From Ciona intestinalis (lineage: Eukaryota; Chordata; Ascidiacea; Phlebobranchia; Cionidae): a stretch of 64,000 bases of DNA. Both the position numbers and the translations under genes were made by a program. The notes under the pieces were generated by a model. It was given only the letters and a program-made list of their open reading frames with translations. It was not told the DNA's origin and made no database searches. Location of the stretch: assembly GCF_000224145.3 (NCBI RefSeq), contig NC_020174.2, forward strand, positions 1,390,520-1,454,519, in the 5' to 3' direction. Positions 1 to 12,300 of this stretch are shown here, in pieces; within the stretch, counting starts at the first letter, position 1; the number at the start of each line of letters is the position of its first letter.

Positions 1-3000
1 TGCTTCGAGGCATGAACGAGATACCGAATGGTAAAGCTGCTTGTTGTCAAACTGCAAGTAAATATTGCTTGTTATGTTTGTGTGGAATGGTTGATGTTAT
101 AATGAAAGCTTTTTGTTGGTTGTTTCAAGATAGGTGGCTTCTAATGTATATATATATATAAATACAGACATGTTGCATGCATACATCTCATGCTCATTGT
201 CATTGTCAAGTTATAACATGGGTGTCTTTTTACACACCAGACACACATGGTGTATTCATATACTGCATGCTCACTTTCATAGTATGGTCATCTTCATATA
301 TTTATAAAATGGCCATCTTCTTCCACACATAGTACATTATTATCCTTACACAATATATATAAACTTCTGCTCCCAACATAACTTACAATATACTTCCACA
401 GTTGATTCCCTCTCATATGATGGCACTCCCAGAACGACACAACACTATCTCTGCTCACACAATCCAAGCAAACTTTCCTCGCAGTATCTGGTGTATTACC
501 ACCAGGCCTTATATCTTCAAGCCATGTAAGCCACCAATTCTGTAAGAAGGCAAATCTTGAATACAGTTTTAACATCAAATTATATGGTTAAAGACCTACA
601 GTACAACAAAGCAGATAAAGCAACAATTTTCCTTTATTTGATCCATTAAGGACTATTAATTTAAGTTTAAACACATTTAGATTTGTGGTAATGCATGAGC
701 ATGAAATATATCATTGTCCTTTTAAACTAAGTGTAAAATATTAAGCACATAGCTTAGTTGTGCTCTAATAAAAAATAAGGGGAAAGAGTTTCGAAAGAAA
801 TTTTAATAACCTTCCCTTCCCATTATACGTAAAACACATGACTAAACCCCTAAATCAAAGAACTAAATAACGCAACTGAGTTTTAATTCTAATAAATAAA
901 AATTTAATTATTAAAAATATAAATAAAAAAAAATTCCTACAGGAACAAAAACTTTATGCATGAAATGCATAGGGTATATAAAGTTTTTGTTCTTGTTTGG
1001 ATTCTTTTATTTATTTTTTTACCACAACCCACTCACCAACTCCCCCCCATGTTGTTCACAGTTGCTTAGCGTGAGCGGTGAACCAGAACCTCCAAACTTT
1101 CCGTCCAAACAAAGTTTTGTTCCGATGTTCGAAATGTGCCCAGACGCGCCACTAGGTGGCTCCACCATCGGATAATGCCTATTGTGATGTCATAATGTAA
1201 TATTGTATTGTGATGAATGCAACTTTTTTATCCCCGCAGAAAAAATGAGTTATTGTAACAAGAATGTTCTCCTTCAAACACTTCGTGCCAGCTTACAAGT
1301 TAACATATATGTAACTTAGTGAGTGTTTGTTTTTTCAATTTTTTTTATAAATGGCTGACAATTTCACAACCTGTAACGTACCACTAAGTTTTATTATTGT
1401 AGCGAGTGGTCAGCATATGCGCTAAATACTTTGCCACATCGCTAGTCGTTTTAACTTTACCACTGCTGTGACTTACTTAGGAATATCGTAAGCAATTTCT
1501 TTCATGAACCAATCAAATGATCTGCATTGTAACTTTTTTTTATATGAGAGGGGAACACTCAGGTCACCAGTGTCAATACTCTTCACTTCAGGTCTTCGAC
1601 TGTGGACAAATATATGACGTTTAACTCATTTAAATAGAAAGTTGATAGGCAGATATTATAGCATCATTTGAAGCTAGGTAATCGGCAAACATCTCAGGTC
1701 TGAGGTGCGTCTTACGAGGCCTTACCCTCATAGAAGCTATATTATGAAAGGTTTATTAACTGCCTCAATCTGGTCTAGATGACAGCACTCTGAGTGTTGG
1801 GAGTAATAAGAGCAATACAGCTGCATTTATTCGAAACAAAGCTACACATCAACGGTTTCAATGAAATTAATCTGGTAGAAAGAACCCTGGGTGTTTTCTA
1901 TCTCATGATTTACCATACCAACCATTATACTGTAGGGTGGGGTATTAAAGTATACTGTAGGGTGGGGTATTAAAGTATACTGTAGGGTGGGGTATTAAAG
2001 TAACTAAACACATTGTATATAACTGATTGAAACATTGATAAATTACTCACGTATAGAAATACTTGCTGTAGTCGTCCCACCATGTTTCAATCACTCTCTT
2101 GTAATTCTGTAAAAAACAACTTTAACCAGATATACCATTTTGAATAGTAATAAAGTCATAACAGTGATTTGGTAATTCGCTAACATCGTTATTTTGTCAT
2201 CAGCCTATATATTTTAGTTACTATGCAAAACGGGTAATACATTTATGTTCGTCCATGCAAATACTATGAAAAATAATAACAAGACCCAAGATATTGACGC
2301 TGGCAGAAAAATCCTTGCTTACTATTGGGGCAAAACTAAGTAATATTAAGTTATGTTACTTTTTCATTTTGATAATATTTTGCTTTGTAAATTGTTTTTG
2401 GAAATATTGAAATAATTTGTTTTAGTTTTCTGAAGCCCAATCTTAAATGTGACTAGTTACAAAGTTATGTTGCACACCATACAGAGTGCTTCAGATTCAC
2501 ACACCACATTTGACACACCACCAAAGTATACACACACTTTTATTACACCCCTCAACAACCCCCCCCCCCACCTTACCCTAAACACTGCATCCTTAGGAAC
2601 ATAAGCAGGAGGTGGATTCCCTCTCCAACCAGGTAGTCGATACACGTGACCAACCCTACTGCAAGGTACGAACAATAGTTGTCCTCCGCACATCCATACC
2701 TGGAAGGTGATGTCAGTTATTATATAACAACATGTATCAACACATTGTGTCATGCTAAATATGAACAAGGTGGTATTTTACTAATCTTCTTCAACTTTAA
2801 TACAATCTTACTAGGTTCCTAAGCAATGCCTACTCTACTGGCTCCAAAAATGCCACATAGCAAATATTGGCAACAGACATGTGACTTTATAGTTGTGTGT
2901 GTTTGGAGGCTGAACGCTGCAAAAGATGAATGACATACCAGAGCCAGACTGAATAAAATAAAAAAGCAGGAGACATGATATGGGTGTTGTGTATCTTTAC

Positions 3001-6000
3001 AAGGGAAAACAGGCGAAAACATAGGGTAATACAAAAAATGATCACCAAAACGATAGAGAGAGTTAAAATACCTAAAAGAATCCAACCCACTACCCACAAT
3101 ACAATGTGTAGAATACTTTGTATAAATTGTAAAAAGATTTTACTTTGTAAGACAGTTCAAAATTCTCTCCCCCCCAAATTTCGAGTCCATCATCGTAAAG
3201 GCCAAGTTCGAAGAAGAAATTCCGATCGATCGCGAACAAACCTCCCGCCATAGCTGGTGATCTGATGGAAACAATATATGTTTAAACTAGTTTATGATTA
3301 TATTAAACTATATTGTTGCCAATTGTGGAAACGGGAAGCTTTACTTAGGCTTAAAGGCAGTACTGTGGTACAGTAGATGGGTGGGACACCTTTTCATACT
3401 ATTTTCTCGTCCAATATGGTAGTAAACAAAGAACAGTATTCTTACAACTCCCATAAACCTTTGTTAATTGTTTAAAGCACGATCGGGATATTTGGATATT
3501 ATGTGCCCAGCTTATCCCACAGTAACATAAAATAAATTTTAGCCACCCTATTTCTATTAAAAACAATCATATATTATAACTTTATTTGAAAAGAAATATA
3601 CATTTATAATAAAAACATATCATCAACATACCATTCAATGCACAATATTAGTGTTTAATACCCATTGTTCTGACCTGTATGGTTCAGACATTCTATTCCT
3701 TCTCGCTTTTTCCTTCTTAGTTATAGGAATTCTCTTCCATTGAAAACTCCAATCCCAAGCCCCCCGTGCGAGTCCGTTTTCGTCCCCACCAGCTTGTTCA
3801 GTGAACGTGTATCTGGTTTGTGGTAAATGGTGAAAAGCTGTTTTAGCATAAACCCATAATTTTTATTAAACTTTTTTTATCTATTTTTTATTATACTAAT
3901 GTTTCATTCGCCATACAAGACCACAGAACATGTTAAAACTTGAAATTAATTTAGTGCCGGACAAAAAGAAAGGTCACACCACAGTTGTTGGCGCGTCATC
4001 ATTGTTAGATGGGGTGGAAGCATGGAACATTACGCCAAACAAAGGATGATAAGATAGTAATCAATAATAAAATACTGCAGGAAAAATATCCATTTAAAAT
4101 TTGGGTCATTTATACATGCAAGTAGTGATTTATGGGTTAGAGCAGTTACTATGTACATGTGTTTAGCACTGTTACACCAGGTTTTGTGCATCAAGATAAA
4201 AACCTTTTTCAAACTGTATTAAACATTTGAAAGTTGTACTCACTTGTTCCCATCAATAACATCAATAAGTGGAACCGTACACGCTCTGTGATCGTTTAAT
4301 ATCGGAGTGATTAATGGTGGAAGCCAGTTTGGCTCAGCTTCACAGTGAGCGTCAAGGTATACAAGGATCTGGTGGAAACAGTTTCATCAATTCTTTTTTT
4401 TATAAAAATATTAACACTGTTTACATTGATTCTATTTAAATAGGTGTTGGTCGATGTGTTTTAAGAGAAATATGTTTCTTTTATGAAACAATAGATTGGA
4501 CTTAATTTTTTCCTGTTACGTTTTTGCAGCAGCAGATTCCTACTACTGAATTTCAAAGAACATATTATTGTTTTAAGTATTAGAACCATCTCTTGCATCA
4601 ATAAAATTAATATATAAAACCACACCCTAACTTAGGAGATATAATAATACTATACATTATACAAAAACACAAATGACCTTCATTTAAAATTCATGTTACA
4701 GACCAATTTAAACTCCTGTTTTAATGCATAAAAGTATGAAGTCCATTTATACAAATCACCTACAACAAACAGTACTGTTCATTTTATTTAAACCTACAAA
4801 CCTACTTCCCCACTTGATTTTTTAGCTCCAATACTCCGCGCTCGAATTAAACCCTCCCTTCTATCGTTGCGATAAACTTTCACAATTCCATTAAACTTGG
4901 TGACGTATTCATCCAACTTTGAACCCAAGTGATCTGGTAAGGTTTCATACAAAATAAGAGTGTTGCAATTAGACTTATTTTGCGACACCATTGTTCATGA
5001 TTAAGATTAGTGTTACGATATTGGAACTATACCATTGTATAACAAGTAACGATATTGGAACTATACCATTGTATAACATAATGTATTCAGAGAAAATTCC
5101 CACTAAGTCGCATATATATATATATATGGTTTGTTCGCAATCAACACGTGTATGAAATGAGATGTTTACACACTGTCGTTGCCCCACCACATGAAAATAA
5201 ACAGGCTACCTTATTCATTCAGTTTTATTAGGCATAAATACTTGTTTGTTACTTATTAATATTCTCTAATTCAATGAATAAACAAGATACTAATCCATTA
5301 TCACCTTTATGACTTCCATCATCAATCATAACAATCTCGTGTAAATATTGTCGCGGTGTGTTGTTTATTACATTATGTACCGTTCGCATCAATGGTGACC
5401 ATGCTTCATTATGAAACACGATGATCACGCTCACTGAGGGAAGATGGGACGGGTAGTCGATATGTTTACATCTGAAAAGTATTTTGGGTTTGTTTGTTTT
5501 ATGTTTCATACTTTGTAAACACCTTTTTAATTTGTAATCTGGTTTCTTTTTTTCATAAATCAGACGTGAAGTTGCCATTCATAGCTACTGTCAACTTACA
5601 ACATATAATGTATATTTTCGTCTCTGTTATATACCAGATACACATTCTTAAACCCTCCTTATTATATACTCAGTTGAGTTATATCATGGGTGCCTTCTAA
5701 GTAAGTAACAACACTTCATAAAACTATGGTGACAACAATACGTCATTAAATACATCATAAACAACATTGTGATTCAGAGAGTAGCCTAAGTTTAGTAAGT
5801 TATGTTAAATCATAATATATTTCAAACCAAGTAAAAATACAAGAAATCTTGATGCAATAACAAATATATATATGTTACTTAAATGAATAAGACTTCACAA
5901 AAATTATTCAACCCTACTTATTTAACTCCTATATAAAGTGTGCACGAACATTATGAAATTCAATACAAAACTTACTCTTCATGTCTTAAATCTTTTGGGG

Positions 6001-7307
6001 CTCGGTCCAAAGATATTCTGTCACTTGCCACCGTATTGAAACCAAATTCACCGATCACAGATTTGACTTGAGAATCTAAACTTGAATCTAGCTGTACTGC
6101 CTCTCCATATTCACCAGCACCAGCTCTCCTGTGTGGAAAACTTCTATGTTATGAAGGTATGTGATGTAAAACTAAACTTTTGTTTGTGGGGCTTCTAACA
6201 CCTGTATAATTTTTGAACATAGACCATTGAAACAATGATATTTTGACTGATTATTAAAGAAATTTTAACCAACAATTGAACAATTAAATTAGGCATATCA
6301 CTTTAAATAACCAATGGCTCAACTTAGAAAAGTTTGGTTAAATAACTTGAATTAACAAAATTCTAAACTTAAAATAGATTTCAGTAAAGTAACAGTGTTA
6401 AGTATGCAGATGTAAATACTTTTGATCTGGTGCTTTTAGTTCATAGTTTCCTAAATCATCATTTACAAACTTTGGAAAATCATAACTGTTGATGTCCTGC
6501 AGAAAAATACAAAAACAACTGATAAACAGGTAACAAGATGAAAAAAAACTTTTTAATTGCTAATAAGTATGTAACAAACCTTCTTCTCCCATGCGAATGG
6601 TAAAGAATTTCGACCTTTAGGAACTTCTCCCATTTCATCTTTATTCACTTTCTGTATTAAATTTTAAGTTTGGTGAATTTTAGCAAAATGGGAGAATGCT
6701 TTAACTGTCCACATGCTTTGTTTATAAAATGCATTAGATCAGATCCAATTCAGATACCACTGACAATTTAGATAACCCATAAGTGAACGCTGGGTTGGAA
6801 CAATGAAAGTCTTGCACAAGGACACATGCCCACAAGGGTAGATTTAAACCCAGTACCTTCGGGTTAGAGAAATTTGCATTAACCAACTGTGCCACAGCGA
6901 CGAAGTGTCCTGCTCAAAGACACACACACAAGTGGTAGCAGTATCAAGGCTTAAACACATTTTGGTGTCAAAGCGAATGGTCTAATTAACATTTTGTGAT
7001 TGGATGTGTAACTTGGCAGTAATAGATATTGCTACGTGGCTACACAATGTACTTCGAAATCTGCATCAATCCCAAATTTATTACAGAACATAATAAAACA
7101 GATTTAAATATATTCCATTGGCACAATATTTACCTGTATAGGCTGTTGCATGTCATCCTTGGGTAGGTTAACATGGTAATCAAAGCTGTGGTCGCTTTTA
7201 GCTCTGTTTTTATCTATTTCTTTTTGAACAGCAAGAAAATGGTATATCACAGACACAACAGCCACAGCCAGCAAAAGCTTAAGCACGTTTTTCGTTCGCC
7301 ATCTCAT
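1..7307 (-). CDS. GALNT7: Polypeptide N-acetylgalactosaminyltransferase, GALNT7-type (3' end cut by window edge)
   Basis: Golgi type II membrane enzyme that adds GalNAc to Ser/Thr to start or extend mucin-type O-glycans. Exons in transcript order: 7307-7134, 6651-6580, 6496-6420, 6128-5976, 5471-5305, 4933-4806, 4368-4244, 3812-3675, 3261-3144, 2699-2577, 2106-2051, 1599-1477, 1178-1037, 539-387, 51-1 (runs off the window). They join in frame into 600 codons; human GALNT7 is about 657 residues. A cytosolic tail MRWRTKN is followed by a hydrophobic anchor (residues 8-26). The catalytic domain shows [11 protein letters not shown], the Mn-binding LDAHCE (DxH), [10 protein letters not shown], the WGGEN motif and WMCGG. 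The C-terminal ricin-type lectin shows CLD in its first and second repeats and GNQLWKY. The catalytic half matches GALNT7 as I remember it ([28 protein letters not shown]), but the second lectin repeat resembles GALNT10. The start is the first ATG before the anchor. Divergent from CRIPT, 936 bp away. Confidence 0.95.
170..290 (+). repeat. Dispersed ~73-bp repeat, copy 1
   Basis: Contains the blocks catgctcattgtc, aagttataacatgggtgtc and agacacacatggtgtattca. The same blocks recur, in the same orientation, near 5620-5700, 21695-21795, 32315-32480 (at least two tandem units) and 57395-57535. It lies in the last visible GALNT7 intron. Confidence 0.6.
1926..2000. repeat. Three perfect 25-bp tandem repeats
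   Basis: The unit tatactgtagggtggggtat plus taaag is repeated exactly three times inside a GALNT7 intron. The core agtagggtgggg-like block matches the tip of the MITE family listed elsewhere in this window, so the array may have grown from a MITE end. Confidence 0.9.
3368..3530. mobile_element. MITE of the tagggtggggga family, degraded copy
   Basis: Lies in a GALNT7 intron. It shares the internal blocks ggtagtaaacaaagaac, actcccata and gatatttggatattatgtg with the intact copy at 56337-56536. The terminal repeats are eroded. Confidence 0.65.
6790..6910 (-). repeat. tRNA-derived SINE fragment
   Basis: On the minus strand a tRNA-like head reads tggcacagttggttaatgc (box A-like) followed by gggtttaaatc (box B-like) and a shared tail. 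It lies in GALNT7 intron 1. Similar heads occur at 24434-24560, 31720-31855, 39290-39510 and 57768-57866. Tunicate tRNA-derived SINEs are known; the family name was not checked. Confidence 0.55.
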
Positions 7308-8243
7308 CTTGATTGATGATGCGTTAACTCAAAATAATCTAAGGTAGAAATAAACATTTAAGACAACAACATTGCACATATAGCGTTTGCAAACCTAAAA
7401 CATGCAGATGGTATTTGTTACAGATTCATTCTACAACAACACATCCGGTGGTAATGGGCAACAATCAATATATTTAGAATTATTTTACCTGGGACCCAAT
7501 ATATCCTGCCAAACTTGCAAAAATAGAGTATATCCGGCCACGTCTCCACGTCGTCCCCGCTGTATAAACAAACACACGAGCGTTGAATTATATATCTGGT
7601 ATAAAGTGTTTCACGTCGGTAAACGTAATGTTCTTCTACGTATAAAACAAAAACTCATTCCTATTTATCCACCGAAACTTAGGTTTATAATTGGTTTGAT
7701 ACTGTTTTTACACGCTAGTTTTAATACTGGTATTTAAACACAATAAAACTTCATGTTATGTATTTTATCCGGAAACACTAAAATGGGCACGCTTGACTAC
7801 ACTTCGTAAATATAAAAGAAAAGCAAAAAGTTTTTGTTTGTGAGCGGTTTGTTGTCTTATTTATTTTGAATTATTGTAATTAGGCTCGGCTCAGTTGATG
7901 TAAAGTGACGTCGAAGGTATGGCAGCTTTTTCTGTCTATTCTATCTTGTATATTTAAGTAAATACGGGTCAATAAACCGTCGTTTATTTTATCAAGTATA
8001 GCACGATGTAACAAATAGACTAAATATTTTGTATCACTAATCTTGTATAACCTAAGGTAATGCGATTTATGAAGTTACGTAATTTTAACAGACTATACAT
8101 ATGTATATCTATATATATTATGTTGAACTGTGATAATGATTGTTATAATATTATGTAGATAATTTTTTTATGTAAAATCCCATTGTTATATAATGACTGG
8201 TATGATATTTATGTCTTTGTTTCAGTGATTACTTTTATATGAA
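7308..8243. other. Divergent spacer between GALNT7 and CRIPT
   Basis: AT-rich and without convincing coding potential; a 111-codon open frame at 7402-7737 shows no recognisable protein. It should hold both promoters, but I see no clear TATA or other named site. A pyrimidine-rich acceptor ending tttgtttcag lies at 8225, just upstream of the CRIPT ATG. Confidence 0.6.
8225..8225 (+). promoter_or_regulatory. Possible spliced-leader (trans-splice) acceptor for CRIPT
   Basis: The sequence tttgtttcag ends 18 bases before the CRIPT ATG at 8244. No matching upstream donor exon is evident. Roughly half of Ciona genes receive a short spliced leader at such a site. Assignment to CRIPT is inference. Confidence 0.4.
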
Positions 8244-8549
8244 ATGGTTTGTGAAAAATGTGAAAAGAAGCTTGGTAAAGTGATCACCCCAGACCCCTGG
8301 AAATCTGGGGCGAGAAATACCACAGAAGGTGGAGGACGCAAACTGAACGAAAACAAAGCTTTAACGCAAGGAAAGAACAGATTCAGTCCATACAGCAGTG
8401 GAAAGTTTGTCAAGTGTCGCGTGTGTAAAAGTTTGGTTCATCAAATCGGAGCAAAATTTTGCCAAGGGTGCGCATATAAGAAGGGTATATGTGCCATGTG
8501 TGGAAAGAAAATGATCAACACAACGAACTATAGACAATCATCATCTTGA
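8244..8549 (+). CDS. CRIPT: CRIPT, cysteine-rich PDZ-binding protein
   Basis: 101 residues, the same length as human CRIPT and collinear with it. It opens MVCEKCEKKLG, has the RNTTEGGGRKLNENKAL block, and carries four CxxC pairs: CEKC near residue 3, CRVC in the middle, then CQGC and CAMC. These should bind zinc. Family knowledge: CRIPT was first described as a partner of PSD-95 PDZ domains and also associates with minor-spliceosome components. The gene is one uninterrupted exon here, whereas vertebrate CRIPT has several introns. The C-terminus is QSSS rather than the vertebrate TSV-type PDZ ligand. A poly(A) signal AATAAA at 8804-8809 fits a 3' UTR of about 260 bases. Confidence 0.97.
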   Translation: MVCEKCEKKLGKVITPDPWKSGARNTTEGGGRKLNENKALTQGKNRFSPYSSGKFVKCRVCKSLVHQIGAKFCQGCAYKKGICAMCGKKMINTTNYRQSSS

Positions 8550-9333
8550 TGGTTCAGTGTTGGATTGATTAACCTGAAGCACAAGTATTGATTTCAGAAA
8601 TCGGTTGTACTGCCCCCAAGGGTGTTCACTATACCTTGTGACAAAAGAGCACAAATGCATGGCCTCAGACTGAAAGACTTTATTGGAACATCACAGCTAG
8701 CTTTGCAATTCAGATTATAAGAAGTAATCAACTCAACTTTTGTGTTCTGGGCCTGAAATAATGAAAGTTATTTTGAATTGTTAGAACAATTACAGTAATT
8801 ATAAATAAAAGCGCTTTTGTCTTCTCAAATGTGGGACATTTACTGTAAATGAAATGTGTTAACAATGTTAACATATCTGCAGTTAAAGAAATCTGTTCAT
8901 TTCGGTCTTTGGTTTAAACATTGTATCAGTACATTCGCCATGTGTTGAGTGTTAACTTTTTATGCCCTCGTTTACAACAATTGTTTTTGCAGCACTGTAG
9001 ATAGTTAGGTTGGTTTTATAAAACTACACATGCAATTATACTCCTTAGTTTACTGTTAAGTTATTGTTTGTAGTTACTTTTTAGGATTGCAAGATAACAG
9101 GTAAGCTAAAAAACTTTTTTTGGAATAAAAAACTCTGAATTAATATTTAGAAGTGATTCTGTTAATGACTGACATAATCATTAAGTCAAACAATTCTTTT
9201 AATTAAAGAACAGTCGGGATTGGGATCAGGTGCTATAAAAACTACTAAGCCTTTTGTAGCATCTGGCCCTGAATTAGTGACTTAATTTGTAAGAGTTATT
9301 TTTAGGACAACTATTTTCATTCACAGGTTGATT
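8550..9333. other. CRIPT 3' UTR and SLC25A1 upstream region
   Basis: No coding signal. AATAAA at 8804-8809 is a plausible CRIPT polyadenylation signal. The acceptor tcattcacag ending at 9326 sits seven bases before the SLC25A1 ATG and could be a 5' UTR intron end or a trans-splice site. Confidence 0.6.
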
Positions 9334-12300
9334 ATGTCTGATCGAATTCCATCACTTCATTCTGTTTTGTCACCTACGGCTAGTGTTAAAAATGCTCAAT
9401 CTTCGCTAAGAAGTTGTAGCTATAATAACGCCAATTGTCAGGGAATGACAACTAGAAAACTTGGTGCTTTGGCTGGTGGAAAAAATCAGCCAAAAAATCC
9501 AATTAAAGCAGTATTAGCCGGTAAGTTGTGAAATAACTGTGTGTTTAACCTACTTACTTAAGCACTTATGTAAAGGTAAATATTTGTGATTACGTTGTAA
9601 ATTTCAGGTGGAATCGCTGGCGGTATCGAGATCTGTATAACATTTCCTACAGAATATGTGAAAACGCAACTGCAGTTGGCGGAAAGTGTAAAACCACCCA
9701 AGTATACAGGTATGGAAAAAATCTACTTTCTATTTAAAATATCAATTATTACAGTCATCTTTAATTACTTAACAAAACCCACAAATATTACATGAGAATA
9801 CCACCTATAAAGAGTGAATGGTGATACAAACCTTTAAAATAGTGAATAGTTATACAAACCTGAAAGTTATAGTGTTATTTATTTTGGTTTGATATATGGT
9901 TGTAATTGAATAGAATGCCCTATTCATTTGATTAGATGTGTATTAAACAGTCACCATTGCCGCAAACGCAAATAATATTAACCTAATGTGTAACATGATG
10001 CGCATATATTAAACTATTTATTCTAATACAGGTATCGTAGACTGTGTAGGTCAAACTGTAAGAAGCCATGGTATTCTTGGTTTATACAGAGGTCTAAGTT
10101 CCCTGGTGTATGGCTCAATTCCTAAAGCAGCAGTCAGGTAAATATAGTAGAAACCATTAAAGTTACATTGTGCTACATAGAGCCATTGGTCTGTTAGTAT
10201 TATCGTATGAAAATTATGCATAGCAGAAGAAAAAGGACCGAATACTTGTGTTTAAAAATACATTGTGTATGACAACTAACACTGTAAATAATAAGATTGC
10301 TTTTATATGTGACCACTATTTAAATGATGTAGACTACTTTTAACATAGCTGTATTTACGTATTTCAAATTGGGCTAATGCTTGTTCAGTTTACAGGTATA
10401 GCTCTTTTTCTTAACCCGAATAATTACCTTTGCCAATTAATCATTTATCATTCTTAGTTCTTACCTTTGTTAGGTTCGGTGTGTTTGAAGCATTATCAAA
10501 CAGAGTACGAGATTCAAATGGTATGTTAACTTCCACACAAGGTTTGATGTGTGGGTTAGGTGCTGGGCTTGCAGAAGCTGTTATTGTTGTGTGTCCCATG
10601 GAAACTGTGAAAGTAAGTTTAAATATATTATGCAACAAATGTAATTGAAAAATGCCCGAAAGCATCACATATTTGGATTAAATGGGTTTACAATATATAA
10701 TTTTAGTGTTTAGTCATATATAGGTTATTTAGTTCTTAGTTGTACAATGTACATTTGAAATACAATCGGTTTTACACAATTAAATACATATATCCGGATT
10801 GTCACTGTGACAGGAAGTATATACATCATATTAAATACCCAGACTCAGTTAGACTTTAAATAAAGGTTACTTGTCTCTCTATGGCAGTAGGAACAAAAAT
10901 AAATCAACCTTATATTAACTGAAATACAAATCAGTAACAACTTTTAATAAAATCGCTTTGTAAATATGTCTATGTATTGCTAATATGTGATAATCGGTTA
11001 AGAAAAAGGAATAAAAGACCTGTATATGTGGATATGCACAAACACAGTAATCTAAGATATATATAATCCATAATGTACTTGTTATTGTTGTCCACAGGTC
11101 AAATTTATTCATGACCAAAGCAGTGCCAACCCAAAGTATAAAGGATTCTTTAGAGGGGTTGTTCAAATTGTTAAGGAACAAGGTACGAACTGCAGTGCTT
11201 TAAATATATATATATATATGTGCAATTTTGCCCCACTAAATTAATTTAAACATGCTACCAAATTGGTAGCATACCAATGCAAGTCAAATAGTTATTGTTA
11301 ATTGGGTGATTTCCAAAAACATCCACAAAACATTTTGAATAAAACTTTCCCAACAATGTTATAGAATATGTGGCCACCAATAATGCAACTATGTCACAGG
11401 TATAAAGGGAACCTACCAGGGATTAACGGCCACCATGATGAAGCAAGGATCAAATCAAGCCATCAGATTTTATGTCATGACGTCACTTAGGAATTGGTGA
11501 GCAAATTCTTCTGTACACTTCCTGCTAAAATTACCGTTTTGATTGTGGGTATATAGCGAAACTCGAAACACAACCATTTGAAAAACACAGACTTATTATT
11601 CTGCAGCTGTTCTTACTGAGCATAATATAATGTACTTTGATATAATATTTTCAAAGAATCATCCAGCATAAATATTAAATAATTTTATTGAAACTAGTAG
11701 TTTTTTATATCCTTTTTTATCTTTTGCGGTAAAAGAAATAGGTTGATGCCAGAAAATAGTTTTCCAGGTAAAGAAATTTATTCTTGCAGTCCTACCTATT
11801 GTAAAGAAAAAGTAGTAATTACTAATTAGTAATATCCCGTAACAAGTTAGTTGTATATCCAGGTACAGAGGCGGTGACCCTGGTAAAGAAATTGGATTGT
11901 TGACAACTGGTGCGTTTGGTGCTATTGCTGGTGCAGCTTCTGTGTTTGGAAATACACCATTAGATGTGGTGAAGACTCGCATGCAGGTAAAGATTGCTTG
12001 TTGTTAGAATAAGATGTCCAGAGTCCAGCATATGTAAATGCTAGCAATATCTATCCATGACAGGGGAAGATCAAAGTTAGTATAGACCAAGTTAGGAAAC
12101 GGATTGTAAAACAACGAGTCTTGTTATCCATTGTCTCGCGTCTATGACGTCATAGTCGCCACCATTACGGAGCCCACGGCATAGCATTTTATCATTGCTA
12201 TGTGCTGTTTTTCGTTTAAATATTGCGATTTTTTTAAAAACCAAGCATTTCTGCGCGTAAAAATGGTTTTCTACTAATGTTATATCTTATCACAATAATA

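Noticed and set aside
7402-7737. 111-codon plus-strand frame between GALNT7 and CRIPT
   Set aside because: No recognisable domain or splice continuation; fits chance in a spacer.
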